The position numbers and the translations under genes were made by a program. From Methanobacteriota archaeon (GTDB lineage: Archaea > Thermoplasmatota > Thermoplasmata > RBG-16-68-12), in assembly GCA_005878665.1 (NCBI GenBank), contig VBLR01000150.1, forward strand, positions 1 through 25,941: a DNA stretch of 25,941 bases, in the 5' to 3' direction. Below, one piece after another: positions 1 to 7,000 of this stretch (positions are counted from its first letter, which is position 1; the number at the start of each line of letters is the position of its first letter). The notes under the pieces are model-generated. The model saw only the letters and a list, made by a program, of their open reading frames with translations. It had not been told where the DNA came from and searched no databases.

Positions 1-1020
1 ATAGTCGACGTCCGGCGTGACGCTCATCTTCCGCGTGTGAATCTTGAAGATCGTCATGCGAGCCTCGTGGCCCGGCATCGGAATCTCGATGATCCGATCG
101 AATCGGCCCGGGCGCAGCAGGGCCTCGTCGAGGATGTCGGGCCGGTTCGTCGCGCCGATGATCTTCACTTCCCCGAGCGGGTTGAAGCCATCGAGCTCCG
201 CCAGGAGCTGCATGAGCGTCCGCTGGACTTCCCGGTCCCCGGACGTCGCGATCTCGAGACGCTTTGCGCCGACCGAGTCGAGTTCGTCGATGAACACGAT
301 CGACGGGGACTTCTCGCGAGCCAGCTGGAACAGCTCCCGCACGAGCCGCGCCCCCTCGCCGATGTACTTCTGGACCAACTCGGACCCGACGAATCGGATG
401 AAGGTGGCCTGGGTGCGGTTGGCCACGGCCTTCGCGAGGAGCGTCTTCCCCGTGCCGGGCGGACCGACCAGGAGGACCCCTTTCGGCGGCTCGATCCCGA
501 CCTTGCGGTACAGGTCCGGCTTCAGGAGCGGGTCCTCGACCGCTTCGCGCAGTTCACGCATCTGGATCTCGAGTCCGCCGACGTCTTGGTAGGTGACCGG
601 CGGCTTCTCGATGATCTCCGCGCCGGTGACGATCGGATCCAACGAGGGCGGAAGGACGCCCATCACGGCGAGCGTCTGCTTGTTCAACGCGACGCGCGCC
701 CCGACGACGAGGTTCTCTTTCGTGATGTAATCCGCCGCGTTCACGATGAAATCCGGACCCGTGGACGACTTCACGACGACGCGGCCATCGGCCAGGATGT
801 CCCGGATGTTGCCGATGATCAGGGGTGGGCTCTTAAGCCGATCGAGCTCCTGCTTGAGCCTCCGAATCTCTTTCTGGAGTCGGCCCAGCTCCGTCTCGAC
901 ATAACGCTTCTCGCCCTCGGTCCGTCGGGCCGTCTCCAAGAGCTTGTCGTTGCGGTCCTCGAGGGTGGCGATCCGCTCCGACATTTTCTCTGAGAATTCA
1001 CGTATCTGGTCGTCGTCCAT
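1..1020 (-). CDS. pan: Proteasome-activating nucleotidase PAN (3' end beyond window)
   Basis: This is an AAA+ ATPase that unfolds substrates and feeds them to the archaeal 20S proteasome in the cytoplasm. The frame is open from ATG at 1020 to position 1, giving 340 codons; about 60-70 C-terminal residues, including the HbYX tail that would dock on the 20S ring, lie outside the window. Visible in order are an N-terminal coiled coil (about residues 10-65), an OB-like domain (about 70-130) and the AAA domain with Walker A GPPGTGKT (186-193), Walker B IVFIDELDS (241-249), and the sensor/arginine-finger stretches GATNRPD and RPGRFDR. The start is supported by a TATA-like box about 35 bp upstream. 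It is divergent from MBF1. A CDC48 homologue lies 13 kb away; the single AAA module with coiled coil and OB fold marks this one as PAN. The annotation is firm. Confidence 0.95.
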   Translation of the reverse strand, partial: MDDDQIREFSEKMSERIATLEDRNDKLLETARRTEGEKRYVETELGRLQKEIRRLKQELDRLKSPPLIIGNIRDILADGRVVVKSSTGPDFIVNAADYITKENLVVGARVALNKQTLAVMGVLPPSLDPIVTGAEIIEKPPVTYQDVGGLEIQMRELREAVEDPLLKPDLYRKVGIEPPKGVLLVGPPGTGKTLLAKAVANRTQATFIRFVGSELVQKYIGEGARLVRELFQLAREKSPSIVFIDELDSVGAKRLEIATSGDREVQRTLMQLLAELDGFNPLGEVKIIGATNRPDILDEALLRPGRFDRIIEIPMPGHEARMTIFKIHTRKMSVTPDVDY

Positions 1021-1052
1021 AGAATCGTCCGGTGGGTGGCTGGAAGACGAAG

Positions 1053-1062
1053 GCTATATACC
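1053..1062 (-). promoter_or_regulatory. TATA-like box for PAN
   Basis: The minus strand reads GGTATATAGC here, centred about 37 bp before the PAN ATG. A start about 26 bp downstream would give a leader of roughly 10 nt. It shares a 100-bp divergent intergenic space with the MBF1 promoter. The assignment rests on spacing and composition only. Confidence 0.5.
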
Positions 1063-1068
1063 CAGCAC

Positions 1069-1076
1069 TTTTTATT
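1069..1076 (+). promoter_or_regulatory. TATA-like box for MBF1
   Basis: A TTTTTATT tract is centred about 25 bp before the GTG at 1098. That places the predicted transcription start on the start codon, so the mRNA would be leaderless. The spacing favours GTG 1098 over the upstream TTG at 1083. Confidence 0.5.
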
Positions 1077-1097
1077 TAGTCTTTGCGGGCTAGATTC

Positions 1098-1595
1098 GTG
1101 ATCTGCGAATTGTGTGGCGCCGACGTCCCGCGCCTCAAGAACGTGGCCATCGACGCGACGATCCTGTCCGTCTGCGCCGACTGCTCCCGCTTCGGCGACG
1201 AGGTCTCGACGCCGGCCCTGCGACAGAGCACGATGCCCCCCATCATCGCGCAGCGGCTCGAGACACGCCAGCGGCGCATGACCCCGCGGGACGTGTTCAC
1301 GCAGGCCGGGGAACTCGAACTCGCGGAAGACTTCCCGCAGCGGATCCGACAGGCGCGGGAGGCCCGCGGATGGAAGCAGGCGGATCTCGGGGCGAAGATC
1401 AACGAGCGGGTCAGCGTCATCGCGAAGCTCGAGTCCGGCGCGATCAGCCCGGGCGACGCGCTCGTTCGGAAGCTCGAACGCGAGCTGGGGATCAAGCTCA
1501 AGGAACGGGTCGAACCCGTCGCCGTCAAGAAGCAAGCGACCGGGAGCGGCGTCACCCTCGGCGACCTGATCAAGATGCGTGAAAATCGTCCGTGA
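1098..1595 (+). CDS. Multiprotein bridging factor 1 homologue (MBF1)
   Basis: Archaeal MBF1 is a Cro/C1-type helix-turn-helix protein, conserved across archaea and associated with transcription and translation. From GTG 1098 it has 165 residues and begins MICELCGADVP, the usual archaeal MBF1 start. The N-terminal zinc ribbon has CELC and CADC knuckles about 23 residues apart. The HTH_3 domain lies roughly at residues 83-140, with IRQAREARGWKQADLGAKI and a KLESGAISP recognition region. The tail is short and basic. TTG at 1083 would add five residues, but the TATA spacing and family start favour 1098. No Shine-Dalgarno is seen, consistent with a leaderless mRNA. Its stop abuts the stop of the convergent DUF2240 gene with no gap. 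The family call is secure; the exact start is less so. Confidence 0.92.
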   Translation: MICELCGADVPRLKNVAIDATILSVCADCSRFGDEVSTPALRQSTMPPIIAQRLETRQRRMTPRDVFTQAGELELAEDFPQRIRQAREARGWKQADLGAKINERVSVIAKLESGAISPGDALVRKLERELGIKLKERVEPVAVKKQATGSGVTLGDLIKMRENRP

Positions 1596-2090
1596 TCACG
1601 GCACTCCGAGTCGGTTCTTCACCGTCGGCACGAACGGCGTGGCGTCGACCCCCATCTGGTGGGCTGCGACCAGGGCGGCGACTTCGACCTCGACGTCCAG
1701 TTTTTCCTGGACCGCGTTCACCGAGGCGATGACGGACTTGCGATCGGTCCGCGTCTTGGCCACGATGGCGTCGACGATTCTCAGAAACACGTCTGCCGAT
1801 GCCGGCGTCGGGACCTCGAGGATCGCCGAGGTCGGGATGTAGTCTCGCGGCACCTCCACGGCCGACACATCGAACGCAGGGCGGATGGCGCCCCCTTGCG
1901 ACTCCAGAAGCCTCGTCTCCAGGCCGAGTTGCAAGAGGCGCTGGGCATCCCGGGGAGGGAACCACCGCAAGTCCATGGAGGCGGAGAGCACGAACTCCCG
2001 CTCGCTCAACTCGTCGCGGCCTTTGCGTTTGAACAGCAGGGCGATCGCATCCCGAAGCTCGTCCGTAGGAACCCAGCTTGCCGAGGGCAA
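1596..2090 (-). CDS. DUF2240-family archaeal protein
   Basis: This is a conserved archaeal protein of unknown function, 164 residues from a TTG at 2090. The N-terminal third has the family pattern DELRDAIALLFKRKGRDEL, then an alpha-helical/winged-helix-like segment (LSASMDLRWFPPRDAQRLLQ), an LLESQGGAIRPAFD stretch, and the EVPRDYIPT linker seen in DUF2240 members. The C-terminal half is mostly helical (FLRIVDAIVAKTRTDRKSVI) and ends in MGVDATPFVPTVKNRL. A nucleic-acid-related role is sometimes guessed for this family, but nothing here proves it. No ATG lies upstream in frame, so TTG is the likely start; an AT-rich TTTATC lies about 20 bp further upstream. The gene is convergent with MBF1, stop against stop. 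Confidence 0.8.
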   Translation of the reverse strand: MPSASWVPTDELRDAIALLFKRKGRDELSEREFVLSASMDLRWFPPRDAQRLLQLGLETRLLESQGGAIRPAFDVSAVEVPRDYIPTSAILEVPTPASADVFLRIVDAIVAKTRTDRKSVIASVNAVQEKLDVEVEVAALVAAHQMGVDATPFVPTVKNRLGVP

Positions 2091-2410
2091 CGGAATCGCC
2101 CGGGCCTAGATAAACGTGCGGCGCAAGGAGCGAATCTTTATCCTTCCGGCGCCCGTTGGTCCCTCTGCTCCAGCGTAAGGTCGCGCTGACCCGTGATGCG
2201 CGATGCAAGCCTGGAGAGGACGTCGTATGGGTCCCTCCTCGACAGCCCCGAGTCCGGGGCGCTCCGTGACAGGGGGACAACGCGGCGTCCAACAATCCCC
2301 CGGCAAGGGTCAGGGCGTTGAGTGAGCAGTCGCTTGGCCGTGACACGCACTGTTACTGCCGGGGGACATCCTCTCCGGCTCGGTCCCACGGTGGCGTCCC
2401 GGACCCTCGG
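2091..2410. other. Gene-poor stretch between two minus-strand genes
   Basis: About 320 bp carry no ORF that looks like a real protein. On the minus strand I see a 9-bp stem (CCCCCGGCA with TGCCGGGGG, about 50 nt apart) and a compact hairpin (GCCCCG-GACT-CGGGGC). AT-rich boxes TTTATC and GATAAAG near 2105-2150 could be promoter elements for the DUF2240 gene. I searched by eye for SRP RNA, RNase P RNA and tRNA hallmarks and found none. A weak 33-codon minus reading ending at 2138 might be a protein remnant but matches nothing I recognise. Confidence 0.3.
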
Positions 2411-2797
2411 TCACGAGGCGATTCTTGTGAACAGAGCGTCGACCCCGTCCAATCGCCCGGCGAGGCCGTCGAAGTTCGACAGCGCATCGCCGTTGAGGTT
2501 CTCGAACTCCCGGAGGAGGCCCATCGCCCGATTTGCGAATCGAGCGCGGTTTCCCCGAGCATTGAGGGCGGCGAGGGCGGCGTTTTGCCCCGTGACGAAG
2601 ACGATGCTGCCACCGCTGAACCGGATCTCCTGCAGGGCGCCCGCGGAAGGATTCATGGAGTCCTCAATGAACATCCGCACCGCGGCGAGCATGCCGCCGA
2701 GGATGTCGGAATCCATCACCCGATCTCGATCGGGAGAGAAGTGCTTCAGGAGGACCCCGCTCCGGTGGAGCAGGAAGATCTCGTCCGCGCCCGAGCC
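2411..2797 (-). CDS. Cytoplasmic roadblock-like sensor domain, 3' part of a frameshifted receptor gene
   Basis: In this frame the minus strand encodes about 125 residues that begin DEIFLLHRSGVLLKHFS and continue with VMDSDILGGMLAAVRMFIED, LQEIRFSGGSIVFVTGQNAA and a helical tail ending at TGA 2411. This is the pattern of the roadblock/LC7-like module found at the C terminus of many archaeal membrane sensors (family knowledge, not searched here). The stretch has no start codon of its own near its beginning and directly follows the membrane helix of the 2746-3792 frame, so it reads as the intracellular end of that protein. One extra base near 2786-2797 would join the two. It could instead be a decayed gene or a sequence error. 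Confidence 0.6.
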   Translation of the reverse strand, partial: GSGADEIFLLHRSGVLLKHFSPDRDRVMDSDILGGMLAAVRMFIEDSMNPSAGALQEIRFSGGSIVFVTGQNAALAALNARGNRARFANRAMGLLREFENLNGDALSNFDGLAGRLDGVDALFTRIAS

Positions 2798-3792
2798 TTG
2801 GTCAGCGCGGAACCGATGGGGCCCGGAGGCAGGAAGAGGGAGCGACCCACGAACGCGAGGACTGCCAGGATGACCCCCAACTGGAGTGGCCAGACGGGCG
2901 GGGCCGCGGGGACAGGGAGGACGCTGATGGAAGAGGGCTTCGTCTCGACGCGAACCGCTCCCCCGTTTCCGTCCTCGTAGGTCACCGCGACCGCCATTTC
3001 GACCTGGTCCGCATGATTTGAGGCGGGCACGGTCGCGTTGAAGAGCAACTCCATCGATCCCACAGGCACGGAATCCAAAATCCAAATGAGCTGTCCATCC
3101 AGGATCGTAGGCCACCGAGTGGCGGACTCCATGACCATCGAGTCCGGCACGGAGACGACGACCGACACATTGTTCGCCGGCGATTTGCCGCGATTGGTCA
3201 CTTCGACCCGATAGGTGAACGGACTATCGGGCACGATTTCCACTTGGGTCGAGGTCAACCGAACTTCGATCTCCGGTTCTTCGACCACCGCGGCCGGGAC
3301 CACGTGGACTTCTGCACTCACCGAAATCGCATTGCCTTCTTTGTGGTCGTCCTCCCCGTGATGTCCATTCTTCTCCCAGACTTCGACTTGAGCCTGGTTG
3401 ATGAGGTCCCTCCCGGTCATCCCCGACTCTACGACGGCGCGCACTTCGATCGCGAAGGGCCGCAAGTCATCCTGAATGCATACCCAAGTCAGTTGCGTCT
3501 CCAAACACGTGTCTGGCGCCACGGACGACACGACTGTGAAACCCTCGAGATCGGACTCCATGACGACGAGGTTTCGCGCCTTCTCCTTGAGAGGGTCGAT
3601 CCAGATCCAGAAAATCACCTCGTCTCCCGGTGAGGCCTGAGTCCGGCTCACGTACATCGAAGCGTCCATGGGGCGCTCGCCGCCGCCGGCCGCGATCGGG
3701 ACGGCGGCGACGAGGATGAAACTGAACACGAGAAGGAGCGGCATCCAAAACGGAATTCGTCGGGTCCTGATACGCACAAGTGGTAGTTCCAA
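2746..3792 (-). CDS. Secreted/membrane DUF11-like protein, 5' part of a frameshifted receptor gene
   Basis: The recognisable product from TTG 3792 has a basic N-terminus, a signal/anchor segment (WMPLLLVFSFILVAAVPIAA), two beta-sandwich domains of the DUF11/Ig-like type, and a second membrane helix (about residues 302-322). The first sandwich includes ASPGDEVIFWIWID and a Cys pair; the second includes DSPFTYRVEVTNRGKSPANN. After LFLPPGPIGSALTKA the frame turns into an Arg/Ser-rich tail without family resemblance, while the roadblock-like domain continues in the neighbouring frame. The start choice rests on a strong Shine-Dalgarno (AAGGAGGGGC) five bases before TTG; an in-frame GTG at 3825 lies upstream of that site. 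Predicted topology is ectodomain out, C-terminus in. The ligand is unknown. Confidence 0.65.
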   Translation of the reverse strand: MELPLVRIRTRRIPFWMPLLLVFSFILVAAVPIAAGGGERPMDASMYVSRTQASPGDEVIFWIWIDPLKEKARNLVVMESDLEGFTVVSSVAPDTCLETQLTWVCIQDDLRPFAIEVRAVVESGMTGRDLINQAQVEVWEKNGHHGEDDHKEGNAISVSAEVHVVPAAVVEEPEIEVRLTSTQVEIVPDSPFTYRVEVTNRGKSPANNVSVVVSVPDSMVMESATRWPTILDGQLIWILDSVPVGSMELLFNATVPASNHADQVEMAVAVTYEDGNGGAVRVETKPSSISVLPVPAAPPVWPLQLGVILAVLAFVGRSLFLPPGPIGSALTKARARTRSSCSTGAGSS

Positions 3793-3797
3793 GGGAA

Positions 3798-3807
3798 GCC
3801 CCTCCTT
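3798..3807 (-). promoter_or_regulatory. Strong ribosome binding site deciding the TTG start
   Basis: The minus strand reads AAGGAGGGGC, a near-perfect Shine-Dalgarno, followed by five bases and then TTG at 3792. It argues against the longer GTG start at 3825. It also shows this gene uses a leadered mRNA, unlike several neighbours that appear leaderless. Confidence 0.7.
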
Positions 3808-4043
3808 CGGAGCGACGTGGCGCACCGGTAGGCCGGAATCGATTCACAGGGGATAGCAAGAGGGTTCACGGACCGATTATCAGTTAACCGGGTGATACCA
3901 TCCAGAGGGGTGCCAGAGCCTTGCAAAGTCTCGGCGTGGGACGTATTAGGCGGACCAATCCTCAACGGTGAGCCGCGTTACTTCCGATGGGAATCCTGAC
4001 GATGTCCGACAGCACGGACGATGCGGGTGAGGCCATAGGCGAA

Positions 4044-7000
4044 CTAGCCTGCGTCCGACAGACGTTTTGGACGTGACCTCGTGCGGAACCCCAGGATGAG
4101 GACGAGGGACAGCACACCGGCAATTGGGAATAAAAGCTCCCCGAATTCGGGAATTGAGATGTAATAGAAATACGTCTCCGAGGTGCTCGTTTTCCAATAG
4201 AGACCGCCGCTGTCGGACCCATAGGTTACGTCGTTCGGCGCTCTCAGCAGGATTGTCGGATTGTCCGTGAACGCGTCTATCGGCGCACGCGTTCCCCAGC
4301 CTGTCGTCCTTTCGTTGTAGTAGAGCTGAGGTCCGGAAGTTGCAACATAAAGGGCATGAACGTTGTTGCTCCGATCCACTCCAATCGATGGGCGTGTGAA
4401 AATCGTGCCGCTAATCGAGTCCACGGTCTCCGCCGCGGCCCATCCGCCGCTCGGATAGTCCAAGAATCGCGCCTGGATGGATCTTGTCGTTCCATCCACC
4501 ACTTTCACGTAAGCAATCCACACGTCGCCGTTTGCTTCGTAAGTCGTGACGAGGGACGGGTAGGAAGTGGTCTCAACCCCTGTCGCTACTGTATCGTAGC
4601 CCGCGGTGCCATCCCATCGTTTGAACTCGGTAGGAGAGTCGCAGTTGCTCGTCGATAGATCCTTGCAGACTGTGTACTGGATCTCATTCGTGCTCGCTGC
4701 CTGGTATCGGGCAAGGCTCACGTAATTGTTCTGCGGAGACACGTCCACGGAAAGACCCGTGTACGTCGGGCCCCACGACACCGTAGCCTTCCATCCTCCC
4801 CCTGCCTGGTTTTTGTAGTACACATAGCCGCCGATTAGAGGCCGATACTCCAGGTCATAGGCCTCGCGGACAATACTGCCCGTGTCCGCGGTGAATGCGG
4901 TCGTAGAGATCATCGTCAAGGTGCTTCCGTCCCATGACCACGCGCCCAGATCGTTGACTGTGTTTTCCCAGACGTCCCCCAGGATCTTCACCGCTCCCGC
5001 GGGGTTCGGATTCGTTCGGGCTTGGACCCACCGGTGTGTATTCGCTCCTGCCCCCACATTCGGTAGTGAGGTCCAGGTGCTCGGCGCGGTGAATCTCTTG
5101 GAGGAGAGTTGGCCCGCCGTCGTCGCATAGACGAGGAGTCCCTTGCTGCCGGTGGCCTCCCATGCGAAGTCGAACGACCGAACGTCTACTTCATCGACCC
5201 CGGGGTCCTGGCTGACGCGGGCGTTCCAAGCCGAGCCGGTCCAATAAACGGTGCTGAGTTCGGATCCAAGATCGCTGACCGAGAGGACCATGTCGTTCGC
5301 GGTCGACACAGGGTTCGCCTTCAGGTTCAGGTACCGGATCGTATTTGTGCCACCACAGGTGAAGGTGCTGGCGGGCTGCCAGCTCGTCGTGTACACCATG
5401 TAGCGGCACGTCGTCGACGAAGCATCAGCGGAAACGACGAGCAGATGGCCGGAGTTCGACTCCCATGCGATGGCGGCATTCTCGTATCCCGGTGTGTTGG
5501 ATCCCGTGTTGACTTCGACGAAATTAGTGAACGCGCTCCCATCCCAGATCAACGCGGTGATGTCTTGTTGGCCGACGTCCCCCCCGACGAGTCCGATTTG
5601 GTCACTCCCCTTCTTGGGCGCCAGCTCGACCAATCCATACGCACCGGAGTTCGTGTCCGTCGTGTCATCATACCATTGGACGGGGCTCCACGCGCCACTG
5701 GTGTACGTCATGTAGCCGATGTCGTGGGTGTTGTCAAAATCCGAGCCCGCCCAGACCAGCAGCGCGTCCCCGCTTGACTGCTCGAAGGCGACCTCGAACG
5801 GGTGGAAATACACTGTCCCCGCCTTGCCAACATTGCTCGTCACCGTGCAGCTCGGTGTGCACACGTACACGTCAATCCACGCGTCGTCGCCCTGGGTCAC
5901 GACAATCGATGTGTCCGGATCGATCGGCGACCGCGCGCTGCGGACCACGCGCACGGGGGAGCCCGCGTTCGTTTGTTCCACCTCCGGGCCCCAGGCCGAT
6001 CCGTCCCACGATCGGGTTTTCAGGCTGTTGATTCCGTCCGTCCCTGTGTTGGATCGATACGCAACTTCTGCACCCTCTGGTGCGACGGTCTTCGATTGAC
6101 TCCAAGCGATGTGGGGATAGCCCCCGGTATCCGTCGAAATCGTCGGCATATACCCAGGGCTCGTGTCGTCCACGCTGGTCACCGCTTGCCAGTTCCCACC
6201 GGTGGCAAGTTGACTTTGGGTGGGATAAGCGACCGTCGTTCTCGTGTACCGGACGAGGTTCAGCGTGCTTTGGTCGCCTGCCGCGGACGCGGACACCCAG
6301 ACGACGTGGAGATACCCGCTCGAGTCGATGGCGATCGAGGGCTCGGCCGAATCGCGCGTCAAGACGAGGGGGCTGTCCGCTGACCGGCCCGACGCGAGGA
6401 TGACTTGCGCACCCCACGTCGAACCGCTCGTATCCAAGCTGCGCATCAAGATGACGCGATCCCAATAGTTGACTGTAGTGATGGTCGCGAGGTCCAACCA
6501 CAGGTCGGAACTGATCCCGTCGCCTCCGGCTGCATCCACGAAGCGGATTGAGGGAGCGCCCGCGTTGTATTCCGACGACGTCAGGACGTACGTGTAGAGG
6601 GTGCTTAAGGTTGCGGAAATCGTGATCCGTGTACTCCACGACGACGGCGGGGTAAGGACCTGCACATGGACGTCTTCGTCTCCTCGATACCCCTTCACTT
6701 GCAAGGTATTCGTGCCGGTCGAGGGAACCGCCGCCCAATCATATCGAACCAGAAGTTGGCCGCCGCCCGGCGCAGGGTACTCTAAGTCGAAGTTCTCGCG
6801 AGAGACGTCGCTCGTATCAGCCGTGAACGTGTTCGTGCTGATGACGGTGAACGTCGTCCCGTCCCACTTGATGCCTCCCAAGTCGTTGCTAGTGCCCTCC
6901 AGCACCGCCCCGAGGATTTTCACAGTCCCTCCATTCGGATTTGTTCGCAATTGGACCCATTGGTGAATGCTCGATCCCATGGCGACGTCAATCTGCGATC

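Noticed and set aside
37..993. Plus-strand frames opposite PAN
   Set aside because: They are shadows of the PAN gene, whose Walker motifs are on the minus strand.
2138..2389. An 83-codon minus-strand frame ending in RRDPYDVLSRLASRITGQ
   Set aside because: Only the last third has protein-like composition; there is no good start and no family resemblance. Kept as part of the gene-poor stretch.
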